Positions 55,221 through 63,678 of a stretch of 64,000 nt of DNA are shown one piece after another (position 1 is the first letter of the stretch; the number at the start of each line of letters is the position of its first letter). Both the position numbers and the translations under genes were made by a program. Origin of the DNA: Cryobacterium lactosi. Its GTDB lineage: Bacteria; Actinomycetota; Actinomycetes; Actinomycetales; Microbacteriaceae. The stretch spans positions 1 to 64,000 of the forward strand of contig NZ_SOHM01000007.1 in assembly GCF_004403945.1 (NCBI RefSeq), given 5' to 3'. Under the pieces are notes generated by a model. It saw only the letters and a program-made list of their open reading frames with translations. It did not search any database and was not told where the DNA came from.

Positions 55221-56546
55221 CTAGTACGTCGACAGCAGATCGGTCAAAACCGTCCTGCCAAACACTAATGCGTCCAGCGGCACCCGCTCATCAACGCCAT
55301 GGAACAGCGCGGGGAAGTCCAAATCTGCTGGGAGCTTCAGCGGGGCGAAGCCGTATCCTTTGATGCCCAGTTTGCTCAGCGCCTTGTTGTCGGTCCCGGC
55401 GGGCATGAGGTACGGCAGCACTGGCGCGCCGGGATCGTGGATCTCGAGGGTCGACACGATCTTGTCGATCAGCGGGCCGGCGAATTCGGTCTCAAGCCCC
55501 ACATCGCGGTGCATCACCACGATTTCGATGTCCGGGCCGACCAGTTCGGCCAGTTCGGCCAAGACGGCGTCTTCCTCACCCGGCAGGGAGCGCACGTCGA
55601 TGAGGGCCTCCGCACGGTCGGGGATGACGTTGTGCTTGTAACCGGCCTGCAGCACCGTCGGGTTCATCGTGGTGCGGAGGCTCGCCTGGATGAACCCGGA
55701 CGCGGTGCCGGTCGCCAGGGCCAGCTCGTCCGGGCCCATCGACTGAGGCTCGACCCCCAATATCCGGGCGATCTCGGAGAGCAGCGCTCTGGTGGTGTTC
55801 GTCAGGCGGATCGGCCACTGGCGACGGCCGACCTTCGCCACGGCCTCCGCGAGACGGGTGATGGCGTTGTCGGTCACCAGTCTGGAGCCGTGCCCGGCCG
55901 GACCGTGTGCCACGAGCTTGAGCCAGATGAGAGCCTTCTCACCCGTTTGCAGCAGGTAGGCACGTTCGCCACCGATGCTTATCGAGTATCCGCCGACCTC
56001 GCTGATGGCTTCGGTGGCCCCGGCGAACAGGTCTGGGCGAGTGTTGACGAGGTGGTGCGAACCGAACACTCCCCCGGCCTCCTCGTCGGCGAAGAACGCC
56101 ACGACCAGGTCCCGCTCGGGCTGGCCGCCCTGACCGAGGACATCCTGCAACGAGGCAAGGATCATCGCGTCCATGTTCTTCATGTCCACCGCACCACGGC
56201 CCCACAGCATGCCGTCCTTGATCACTCCGCCGAACGGGTCCACCGACCAGTTCGCCGGGTCGGCCGGCACCACATCCAGGTGGCCGTGGACCACCAGGGC
56301 GCCCTTGCTGCGGTCTCGGCCGGGTACCCGGGCCACCACGCTGGTGCGGCCAGGCTCCGAGTCGAACAACTCGGGCGCCAGGCCGAGGTCGCGTAGCTTC
56401 GCAGCCACATACTCCGCAGCATCCGTCTCGCCGTTGGACCGGCCCTCACCGAAATTGGTCGTATCGAACCTGATCAGGTCGCGAGCGATCTCAGCAGTCA
56501 GGTCGAGCGTGTCGGCCGAAGCGGGGGCGGGGGCAGGGGCTGTCAT
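55221..56546 (-). CDS. M20 family metallopeptidase
   Basis: 441-aa M20 peptidase, distinct from the dipeptidase at 17235. It has VVHGHLDVVPADPANW (first metal His), GRGAVDMKNMDAMI (bridging Asp), FFADEEAGGVFGSHHLV (catalytic and metal Glu), and the C-terminal LMPAGTDNKALSKLG and FHGVDERVPLDALV. Related proteins cleave acyl-amino acids or dipeptides. ATG at 56546 has a -10 box 7 nt upstream; a longer reading begins at 56597. The M. tuberculosis neighbour in this region is Rv2141c, also M20. Confidence 0.92.
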   Translation of the reverse strand: MTAPAPAPASADTLDLTAEIARDLIRFDTTNFGEGRSNGETDAAEYVAAKLRDLGLAPELFDSEPGRTSVVARVPGRDRSKGALVVHGHLDVVPADPANWSVDPFGGVIKDGMLWGRGAVDMKNMDAMILASLQDVLGQGGQPERDLVVAFFADEEAGGVFGSHHLVNTRPDLFAGATEAISEVGGYSISIGGERAYLLQTGEKALIWLKLVAHGPAGHGSRLVTDNAITRLAEAVAKVGRRQWPIRLTNTTRALLSEIARILGVEPQSMGPDELALATGTASGFIQASLRTTMNPTVLQAGYKHNVIPDRAEALIDVRSLPGEEDAVLAELAELVGPDIEIVVMHRDVGLETEFAGPLIDKIVSTLEIHDPGAPVLPYLMPAGTDNKALSKLGIKGYGFAPLKLPADLDFPALFHGVDERVPLDALVFGRTVLTDLLSTY

Positions 56547-56553
56547 GCAGTTC

Positions 56554-56559
56554 ACGCTA
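56554..56559 (-). promoter_or_regulatory. -10 box of a leaderless promoter for the second M20 gene
   Basis: TAGCGT on the minus strand, 7 nt before the ATG at 56546. Confidence 0.45.
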
Positions 56560-56713
56560 CCGGGCATCGGGGCCCGGCAGACGGCCACCCGGTTCATGCG
56601 GAGTAACTGTCGGCCCGCGGGGTGCTCGGGGAACCCGTCGGTGTCCGGAAGGGCTTCGGATCCGTGCTAAGTTATTCCCCGGCAGCAAAACATAACTGCG
56701 GCCAAAACATCCA

Positions 56714-56798
56714 GTCCGGGTGGCGGAAATGGCAGACGCGCTAGCTTGAGGTGCTAGTGCCCGTATAGGGCGTGGGGGTTCAAGTCCCCCCTCGGACA
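56714..56798 (+). tRNA. tRNA-Leu (anticodon GAG)
   Basis: 85-nt class II tRNA. The acceptor arm GTCCGGG pairs with CTCGGAC and the discriminator is A. The anticodon stem CTAGC/GCTAG encloses loop TTGAGGT, giving anticodon GAG (Leu CUC/CUU). A long variable arm (TGCCCGTATAGGGCG) and the T-arm GGGGG-TTCAAGT-CCCCC follow. No CCA is encoded. Confidence 0.95.
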
Positions 56799-56850
56799 CG
56801 GAGATTGTTGGTAAGACAGCAGTCAACGAGAACTGGTTGAGACAGTTCAC

Positions 56851-56874
56851 GGGCCGGATCTTAGGATCCGGCCC
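56851..56874 (+). terminator. Terminator after tRNA-Leu
   Basis: Perfect 10-bp stem GGGCCGGATC / GATCCGGCCC with loop TTAG. An outer pairing of GAGACAG (56839-56845) with CTGTCTC (56874-56880) extends it. The alternative small hairpin GAACTG/CAGTTC lies in the 5' arm. Confidence 0.75.
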
Positions 56875-56926
56875 TGTCTCGTTAACGCGCGAGGGTCGAC
56901 CCGCCCAGATCGAACGCCGCGCTCGG

Positions 56927-57976
56927 CTACCGCTGCGGAGCGGGTCCCGACGACCGCCGGATCACGAGTAGCGGGGCCGGCACCGACATGGGAGCCACCT
57001 CGGTGTTCCCGATCCGCGCCAGGAGCTGGAACACCGCGGCGCGGCCCTGGCCCTCGAAGTCGTTTCGCAGTGTGGTCAGCGGCGGATCGAAGAACGCGGC
57101 CTCGGCGATGTCGTCAACACCGACGACGCTGACATCGGCCGGAATCCGGAAGCCGCGTTCCTTCAAGGCGAGCATCGCCCCCAGCGCCATCTGGTCGTTG
57201 GCAGCGAGGAACGCTGTTGCATCGGGGACCTGAGCGAGCTCGCTGATGGCGCGGTATCCCGAGGCCGCCGACCAGTCGCCATGCAGGATGCCGACCGACT
57301 GGAGGCCTCTCGAGTGAAGGGCCGCCTCGTAGTCGCGGACGCGGTTACGCGCAGCAGACCACATCGACGGTCCGGCGATGTGCACGAAGCGCCGGTGCCC
57401 CAACTCGGCGAGGTGCGCGACGAGCATCGGAAGGCCGACCCGTGACAGGATGCCTCGCGGGTCAGCGGGAACCCCCTCGGACTCCGCGGCAACGTAGGCG
57501 GGTACGCGGAAGGCCGTCGCGGCGAAGGCCCTGGTCATCTCGTCGGTGACGGCGAGAGCGAGGACACCGGCCAGATCGTGCTGGGTGATGAGCGCGAGGG
57601 AGTCCTCGATCGCGCGAGGATTGCTACTGTCGAGCGACACGATGTCCAGGACGTATCCCGCTTCGCGGGCAGCGATGCTCGCGCCCTCCACGATGCGGCT
57701 CGGGCCGACCAGCGAAATCTCGTGGGTGAGTGCGCCGATGCGGTGCGACCGCCCCGACTTGAGGCTGCGCGCGGTGAGATTCGGGCGGTAGCCCAGGTCT
57801 TCGAGCGCCTGGACGACCCGTTCCCTGGTTTCCGGACGTATCCCCTCGAACCCCCTGAGGAACCGGCTCACGGTCTGGTGGGACACTCCGGCGGCCTGGG
57901 CGACGTCGTAAATGGTCGCGGCCTTTCCGCGGGTGGCGGCGCCGCCGCCTCCGAGTGGATCTGCGCGTGTGTTCAC
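56927..57976 (-). CDS. LacI family transcriptional regulator
   Basis: 349-aa sugar-responsive repressor. After a short Gly/Ala-rich N-terminus comes the LacI HTH and hinge (TIYDVAQAAGVSHQTVSRFL, then YRPNLTARSLKSGRSHRIG). A periplasmic-binding-protein-like effector domain follows (GVLALAVTDEMTRAF, FLAANDQMALGAMLALKERG, ISVVGVDDIAEAAFFDPPLTT-like end). GTG at 57976 has GAGAGGAC upstream. It is divergent from the GH42-ABC operon and very likely controls it through the palindrome at 58062-58079. Confidence 0.93.
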   Translation of the reverse strand: MNTRADPLGGGGAATRGKAATIYDVAQAAGVSHQTVSRFLRGFEGIRPETRERVVQALEDLGYRPNLTARSLKSGRSHRIGALTHEISLVGPSRIVEGASIAAREAGYVLDIVSLDSSNPRAIEDSLALITQHDLAGVLALAVTDEMTRAFAATAFRVPAYVAAESEGVPADPRGILSRVGLPMLVAHLAELGHRRFVHIAGPSMWSAARNRVRDYEAALHSRGLQSVGILHGDWSAASGYRAISELAQVPDATAFLAANDQMALGAMLALKERGFRIPADVSVVGVDDIAEAAFFDPPLTTLRNDFEGQGRAAVFQLLARIGNTEVAPMSVPAPLLVIRRSSGPAPQR

Positions 57977-58052
57977 TGCGGTCCTCTCGTCTGCCGGTCG
58001 TGGGGCGTTGGTGGCCCAGGCCTTCAATGGACGCTCCGGATTGATTTGACCC

Positions 58053-58081
58053 TTGACAACCGATGTTATCGACAACATCCT
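58053..58081 (+). promoter_or_regulatory. Promoter with LacI-type operator for the galactoside operon
   Basis: TTGACA (58053-58058), then the near-perfect palindrome GATGTTATCGACAACATC (58062-58079, TCGA centre) in the spacer, and a -10-like CATCCT (58076-58081) after 17 nt. A repressor bound here would cover both boxes. It lies between the divergent lacI-type gene and the first GH42 gene. Confidence 0.65.
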
Positions 58082-58168
58082 AGATCCTACCCAATGTGGT
58101 CGAAAACATAAGCAATCATCACCTCCGCCCGGCACCACCCTGACACCCCACAACGAAGTGAGGATCAC

Positions 58169-60274
58169 GTGAACTCTGCTCTCCCCGTCCACCCCCGGAG
58201 CGGCCTTCTCTTCGGCGTCGCGTACTACCCGGAATACCACCTCACGGACCGCGTCGAGACCGATCTCGACCTCATGCAGCAGGCCGGGATCAACGTGATC
58301 CGGGTCGGAGAATCGGTGTGGTCCACCTGGGAACCCCGGGAGGGCGAGTTCGACCTGGACTGGCTGGCGCCGGTGTTGGACGGCGCCCAACGGCGCGGCA
58401 TCCAGGTGATCCTCGGCACACCGACCTACGCGGTCCCGCCCTGGCTGCAGGTCGCGCATCCCGATATCGCCGCTGAACGCCGGACGGGCGAACCCATCCC
58501 CTGGGGCGGTCGTCAGGAGATCGACTTCACGCACCCGGCCTTCCGCCGGTACGCGGAACGCGTCATCCGTGCCGTCGTCGGACGATACGCCGAGCACCCC
58601 GCCGTGATCGGGTTCCAGGTCGACAACGAACCCGGGCTCGAACTCTTCCACAACGACCATGTCTTCACAGAATTCGTCAGCCGGCTCCGCAGCCGGCACG
58701 GCACCGTGGAATCCCTCAACCGGGAATGGGGCCTCACCTATTGGTCGCACCGAATCAACGACTGGGCCCAGCTGTGGCGGCCGGACGGCAATTCTTTTCC
58801 CCAGTACGACCTCGCCTGGCGACGCTTCCAGAGCGACCTCACGACCGAGTTCATCTCCTGGCAGGCCGACCTGGTGCGCGAGTACAGTCGCCCCGGCCAG
58901 TTCGTGACCACCTGTTTGCAGTACGGGCGCCCTGCCCTTGACGACGAACGGGTGAGCCGGGCCCTGGATATCACCGCGGGGAATCCCTACTACGGCATGC
59001 AGGACCGTCTTGATGCCACGCTCGAGCTGTCGCAGTTGAGCGACTGGACCACGACGGGCGTCCCCGCCCTCTTCCGCCAAGCGGACCGGATGTACTCCTC
59101 GAAGCAGGGCCGTTACCTCGTGACCGAGACGAACGCCCAGTCGATCGGACACTCCGACACCAACTTCCCGCCGTACCCGGGCCAGCTGAAGCAGGCCGCT
59201 TACGCGTTTATTTCGCGTGGGGCGGCCATGATCGAATACTGGCACTGGCACACGTTGCCATACGGGATCGAAACCTACTGGGGTGGAGTACTCCCACACA
59301 GCCTGGTCCCCGGCCGAGTCTACTCGGAAATCGCCGAGATCGGCGGTGAACTCGCCCGGATCGGCACCACGCTGGACGGCTTCGAACCGGATGCGGATAT
59401 CGCGGTCCTCTGGTCCAATCCGAGCCGAAACGCTATGCAGTTCACCCCATTCCTGCGAGCGGACGGGCTGCCCGATGCGCAGTCCTACGAAAGAATCGTC
59501 GACGCGTTCCAGCGTGGGGCCATCGAAGCCGGCCGGCAAACCCGCCTGCTCCACCTTGCCCAGGCGACAGAGATCGGCGCCGGAGCACTCGCCGCCCGAT
59601 TCCCGGTGCTCATCGCGGCCGGGGTCTACGTGACAACGGATGCTGATCTTGCGCTGTTGAGGGACTACGTCGCCGCCGGCGGCCATCTCATCGTCGGCCC
59701 GCGCACCGGCTATGCCGACGAAGAAGCGCGTGCCCGCGTGGAGGTCTCCCCGCCCCGCCTGGCCGACCTGGCTGGCAGCCGCTATGACGAGTACTCCAAT
59801 CTTGAGCAGGACGTGCCGGTCGTCTCCACGTCCGACGAGCTCCGCCTGGGCGCCGGAGCAGTCGCACGGCTGTGGATCGACGGCCTCATCGCCGACGACG
59901 CCGAGGTACTCGCCCGCTACGTCCACCCGAGATTCGGCGATTTCCCCGCCGTGACAAGCCGCGCCGTCGATGACGGTCGAGTCACCGTCGTGGGCTGCGT
60001 GCCCGGTCCCACCCTGGCCAGCGGGCTCGTCAGCTGGGCTGCGGCAGCCGGGCACGGACACGAACTCGCGGGAGACACCGCGGAGCCCGTCACCGTGGCC
60101 TCCGGCGCGCTCCCCGGCGGGCGACGCGCCTGGTTCGTCTTCAACTGGGGATGGGAGCCGCAGGCGCTCACGCTCGCGGTCACCGTCTCCGACACCGTCA
60201 CCGGAGCAGTCCTCCAGACGGGCACAGAAGTCTCACTGACCGCATGGTCGAGTAGGACCTTTCTCAGCCAGTGA
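58169..60274 (+). CDS. Beta-galactosidase, GH42 family
   Basis: 701-aa cytoplasmic retaining beta-galactosidase. It has the TIM barrel (residues ~1-390), with GVAYYPEYH at the start, the acid/base Glu in GFQVDNEPGLELF (near residue 155), and the nucleophile Glu in YLVTETNAQSIGH (near residue 322). A trimerisation domain and a small beta-domain follow (VVGCVPGPTLASGL, LPGGRRAWFVFNWG). No signal peptide, so it acts on imported galactosides. GTG at 58169 has GAGGA upstream. First gene of the operon. Confidence 0.94.
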   Translation: MNSALPVHPRSGLLFGVAYYPEYHLTDRVETDLDLMQQAGINVIRVGESVWSTWEPREGEFDLDWLAPVLDGAQRRGIQVILGTPTYAVPPWLQVAHPDIAAERRTGEPIPWGGRQEIDFTHPAFRRYAERVIRAVVGRYAEHPAVIGFQVDNEPGLELFHNDHVFTEFVSRLRSRHGTVESLNREWGLTYWSHRINDWAQLWRPDGNSFPQYDLAWRRFQSDLTTEFISWQADLVREYSRPGQFVTTCLQYGRPALDDERVSRALDITAGNPYYGMQDRLDATLELSQLSDWTTTGVPALFRQADRMYSSKQGRYLVTETNAQSIGHSDTNFPPYPGQLKQAAYAFISRGAAMIEYWHWHTLPYGIETYWGGVLPHSLVPGRVYSEIAEIGGELARIGTTLDGFEPDADIAVLWSNPSRNAMQFTPFLRADGLPDAQSYERIVDAFQRGAIEAGRQTRLLHLAQATEIGAGALAARFPVLIAAGVYVTTDADLALLRDYVAAGGHLIVGPRTGYADEEARARVEVSPPRLADLAGSRYDEYSNLEQDVPVVSTSDELRLGAGAVARLWIDGLIADDAEVLARYVHPRFGDFPAVTSRAVDDGRVTVVGCVPGPTLASGLVSWAAAAGHGHELAGDTAEPVTVASGALPGGRRAWFVFNWGWEPQALTLAVTVSDTVTGAVLQTGTEVSLTAWSSRTFLSQ

Positions 60275-60320
60275 GCACCCCCGGGATCCTGCGATCCAAC
60301 CAACCACAGAAAGAGTGATC

Positions 60321-61673
60321 ATGAACAAGAAGGCACGGAGAACAGCAGTGGCGCTGGTGACCGGCGCCGTGTCGATCGGGCTACTCGTCACCGGGTGCAC
60401 GCCGAGCTCCAGCGACGAGTCCACCCAGGAATCGGTCAGCCAGGACGACATCGACACGGCGATGACCACCCCCACGAAATTGACGTTCTGGACCTGGGTC
60501 CCCGACATCGAGAACGAGGTCGCTCTCTTCGAGGCGAAGTATCCCGCGATCGACGTCACGGTCGAGAACGTCGGCCAGGGCCTCCCTCATTACCAGAAGC
60601 TGCGCAGCGCCATCGAGGCCGGCGAGGGCGCACCCGACGTCACCCAGATCGAGTACCAGTACATCCCGTCGTTTGTGCTCAACAACTCATTGCTCGATCT
60701 GACGGCGTACGGTGCGGACGACCTCTCCTCCGACTACGTCGACTGGGCCTGGAACCAGGTGTCGCCCGATGAGGAGGTGTGGGCGATTCCCCAGGACGTC
60801 GGCCCGATGGGCAATCTCTACCGGGAGGACATCCTGACGGCGGCGGGCATCACCGAACCGCCCGCAACCTGGGACGACTATGCGGCCGCGGCGAAGACGG
60901 TCAAGGACACGACGGGTTCGTACATCTCGAACGTCGGCGCTACCCAGGCCGGTCAGATGATCGGTTTCCTCTGGCAGGCGGGCGTCAAGCCCTTCGGCTA
61001 TGACGGGAGCGAGACCGTGTCGATCGATGTGAACAGCGACGAGGCCAAGAAGGTCGCGGACTACTGGACCGACCTGATCCAGCAGGACCTGATCTCCACC
61101 GACGTCGATTTCCAGGACCAGTGGTACCAGGGTCTCGCCAGCGGCAAGTACGCCGGCTGGCTGACCGCCGCGTGGGGGCCGATCTTCCTGCAGGGCACGG
61201 CTGAAGCCACCACGGGCCTGTGGCGCGCGGCTCCGCTGCCGCAGTGGAACGCCGGCGACGAGGTCTCCGGCAACTGGGGCGGCTCGTCCGATGCCGTGCT
61301 CGCGTCCAGCGAGAACAAGATCGCCGCATACGAGCTCGCGAAGTTCATCAACAACGACGAAGAATCGGCCATGAGGCTCGCGACGGAACAGTTCCTGTTC
61401 CCGCCGCAGGTGTCGGTGCTGGAGGACCCGGCGTTCGTCGATCAGGAGTCGGAGTTCTACGGAGGCCAGAAGGTGAACGAGTTGTTCGCCGAGATCTCGC
61501 AGACCGTCGACACGGACTTCCAGTGGTTGCCGTACATGGACTACGTGTACTCCTCCTACGAGGACACCGTGGGAACGGTGATCGCCGACAAGGGTGACAT
61601 CTCCGGCGCGCTCGATGTCTGGCAGGACCAGCTCGTCACGTACGCCACCGACCAGGGCTTCACGGTCGAGTAA
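60321..61673 (+). CDS. ABC transporter sugar-binding lipoprotein
   Basis: 450-aa extracellular solute-binding protein, family 1. A signal peptide with lipobox VTGC (Cys near residue 28) is followed by an acidic linker. The binding domains then run from KLTFWTWVPDIENEVALFEAKYP to the end, with PDVTQIEYQYIPSFVL and GSSDAVLASSENKIAAYELAKF. It captures the oligosaccharide for the permeases downstream. ATG at 60321 with AAAGAG upstream, 46 bp after the GH42 gene. Confidence 0.93.
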   Translation: MNKKARRTAVALVTGAVSIGLLVTGCTPSSSDESTQESVSQDDIDTAMTTPTKLTFWTWVPDIENEVALFEAKYPAIDVTVENVGQGLPHYQKLRSAIEAGEGAPDVTQIEYQYIPSFVLNNSLLDLTAYGADDLSSDYVDWAWNQVSPDEEVWAIPQDVGPMGNLYREDILTAAGITEPPATWDDYAAAAKTVKDTTGSYISNVGATQAGQMIGFLWQAGVKPFGYDGSETVSIDVNSDEAKKVADYWTDLIQQDLISTDVDFQDQWYQGLASGKYAGWLTAAWGPIFLQGTAEATTGLWRAAPLPQWNAGDEVSGNWGGSSDAVLASSENKIAAYELAKFINNDEESAMRLATEQFLFPPQVSVLEDPAFVDQESEFYGGQKVNELFAEISQTVDTDFQWLPYMDYVYSSYEDTVGTVIADKGDISGALDVWQDQLVTYATDQGFTVE

Positions 61674-61772
61674 GACCCCGCCGGGCGTCCGCCGTCCTGT
61701 CGGCGGGCGCCCGGCTCCCACCGCATCGCATCGGCCGGTCCGACCGGTCTGTCACTCCCAGAAGGAGTCGTT

Positions 61773-62744
61773 ATGACGCACTCCCCGGCGCTCGCCAGCG
61801 AGCGCCCCGCCTCCGCTCCCCCGCTGAAGAAGCGCACGACGCCGATGAAGCGCAAGCAGCGCCTCGCCGCCTACCTGTTCCTGGTGCCGTTCTTCATCGT
61901 GTTCATCACGATGCTGGTCGTCCCGCTCGTGTACGCGGGGTACCTCAGCCTGTTCGAGAGCAAACTGATCGGCGGTGATGTTTTCGCAGGCCTCGCCAAC
62001 TACGTCCGTGCCCTGACCGACTCCGCGTTCCTGGCCGGACTCGGCCGGGTCGGCCTGTTCTTCATCATCCAGGTGCCGATCATGCTCGGCCTGGCCCTGT
62101 TCCTGGCCCTGGCGCTCGACAGCGCTCGCGGCCGGGGATCGAAAGCCGTGCGCCTACTGATCTTTGTGCCGTATGCGGTGCCGGCGGTGGTCGCCACGCT
62201 GATGTGGGGCTACCTGTACGGGCCCGACTTCGGACCGATCGCCCAGATCTCCCGGGCGGTCGGGCTCGGGACTCCGGACTTCCTCTCGCCGGAGTCGATT
62301 CTCGGCTCGATGATGAACATCGTCACCTGGGAGTTCGTCGGCTACAACATGATCATCATGTACGCGGCCCTCCGGTCGATCCCCGCCGAACTCTACGAAG
62401 CGGCCGAGATCGACGGCGCCGGCCAATTCCGGTTGGCGTGGAGCATCAAGATCCCTGCCATCAGGCCGGCGCTCATGCTCACGGTGATCTTCTCGATCAT
62501 CGGCTCCTTCCAGCTTTTCGCCGAGCCGAGTCTGCTGAACGCGATCGCCCCCGACGCGATCTCAACCTCGTTCACGCCCAACTACTACGCCTACAACCTC
62601 GCCTTCATCAACCAGGAGCTGAACTACGCGGCAGCCATCGCGTTCCTCCTCGGAGTCGTGATCGCCATCGTGTCGTACTTCGTCCAACTCGCCGGGGAAC
62701 GCCGGGAACGGGTCGGCCATGCTGAAAGGGGAATTGAGCCATGA
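61773..62744 (+). CDS. Sugar ABC transporter permease (MalF-like)
   Basis: 323-aa permease with six membrane helices after a basic cytoplasmic start (PPLKKRTTPMKRKQRLAAYLF). The EAA loop is ELYEAAEIDGAGQFRLAWSIKIP, which contacts the ATPase. AAGGAG lies 6 nt before the ATG. The stop overlaps the next permease by 4 nt. Confidence 0.94.
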   Translation: MTHSPALASERPASAPPLKKRTTPMKRKQRLAAYLFLVPFFIVFITMLVVPLVYAGYLSLFESKLIGGDVFAGLANYVRALTDSAFLAGLGRVGLFFIIQVPIMLGLALFLALALDSARGRGSKAVRLLIFVPYAVPAVVATLMWGYLYGPDFGPIAQISRAVGLGTPDFLSPESILGSMMNIVTWEFVGYNMIIMYAALRSIPAELYEAAEIDGAGQFRLAWSIKIPAIRPALMLTVIFSIIGSFQLFAEPSLLNAIAPDAISTSFTPNYYAYNLAFINQELNYAAAIAFLLGVVIAIVSYFVQLAGERRERVGHAERGIEP

Positions 62745-63676
62745 CCTCCATCGACACGAGCCTGATCACGACGGACGATGCGAGCGATGGCACGGCATCC
62801 CCGCCTCGCACCGGTCGCCGGTACTCGCCGGAGGGGCGCCGCAGCCTGCTGCTCACAATTCTGCTGTGGCTGTGTGTTCTCTACTTCGTGCTCCCGCTGT
62901 GGTGGTTGTTCGTCTCCTCGACCAAGAACAACTCCGCGCTCTTCTCGACCTTCGGCATGTGGTTCGGCGGAGACTTCTCGTTGTGGGAGAACCTGCAGAC
63001 TCTCTTCACCGTGCGCGACGGGATCTTCCTGCGCTGGATGCTCAACACCTTCGTCTACGCGTTCGTGTCCGCGGCCGGAGCCACACTGCTGGCCACCATG
63101 GCGGGCTATTCGTTCGCGAAATACGACTTCCCCGGCAAGAAGCTGCTCTTCAGCGCGACCCTCGGTGCCGTGATGATCCCGTTGACCGCCCTCGCGCTGC
63201 CGACCTACCTACTGTTCTCCCAGGCGGGCCTGACGGACACTCCGTGGGCGGTCATCATCCCGTCGCTGGTGAGCCCCTTCGGGGTCTATCTGATGCGGGT
63301 CTATGCGGCCGATGCGATTCCCGACGGCCTCATCGAGGCGGCGCGGGTGGACGGCGCTGGAGAGTTCCGGATCTTCGCCCAGGTCGGCCTGCGCCTGCTC
63401 GGTCCGGGCTTGGTGACGGTGTTCCTGTTCTCCCTCGTGGCGACCTGGAACAACTACTTCCTGCCGCTGATCATGCTGAACAGTTCCGAGCTCTACCCCA
63501 TCACCGTGGGCCTGGCTCAGCTGCAATCCGCGGCGTCGGCGGGCGGCGGTTCCCAGGCGCTCTTCTCAACGGTGATCACGGGATCGTTCGTGTCGATCCT
63601 CCCGCTGGTCATCGCGTTCCTGTTCTTACAGCGTTACTGGCAGTCCGGTCTCGCCAGCGGTGGAGTGAAAGGTTGA
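62741..63676 (+). CDS. Carbohydrate ABC transporter permease (MalG-like)
   Basis: 311-aa second permease with six helices and the EAA loop GLIEAARVDGAGEFRIFAQVGL. ATG at 62741 overlaps the first permease gene (ATGA). No ATPase gene is visible within the window; systems of this kind in Actinobacteria commonly use a shared MsiK-type ATPase encoded elsewhere. 2 bp separate it from the second GH42 gene. Confidence 0.94.
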   Translation: MTSIDTSLITTDDASDGTASPPRTGRRYSPEGRRSLLLTILLWLCVLYFVLPLWWLFVSSTKNNSALFSTFGMWFGGDFSLWENLQTLFTVRDGIFLRWMLNTFVYAFVSAAGATLLATMAGYSFAKYDFPGKKLLFSATLGAVMIPLTALALPTYLLFSQAGLTDTPWAVIIPSLVSPFGVYLMRVYAADAIPDGLIEAARVDGAGEFRIFAQVGLRLLGPGLVTVFLFSLVATWNNYFLPLIMLNSSELYPITVGLAQLQSAASAGGGSQALFSTVITGSFVSILPLVIAFLFLQRYWQSGLASGGVKG

Positions 63677-63678
63677 TC

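Noticed and set aside
56799..56926. Attachment-site duplication after tRNA-Leu.
   Set aside because: No second copy of the tRNA 3' end was found in the window; the sequence there is explained by a terminator hairpin.
56927..60061. A 1044-codon open frame on the minus strand that spans the LacI gene and continues opposite the first GH42 gene.
   Set aside because: Only the first part in sequence (56927-57976) shows protein-family signal. The remainder is antisense to a clear GH42 enzyme and is a product of high GC content.
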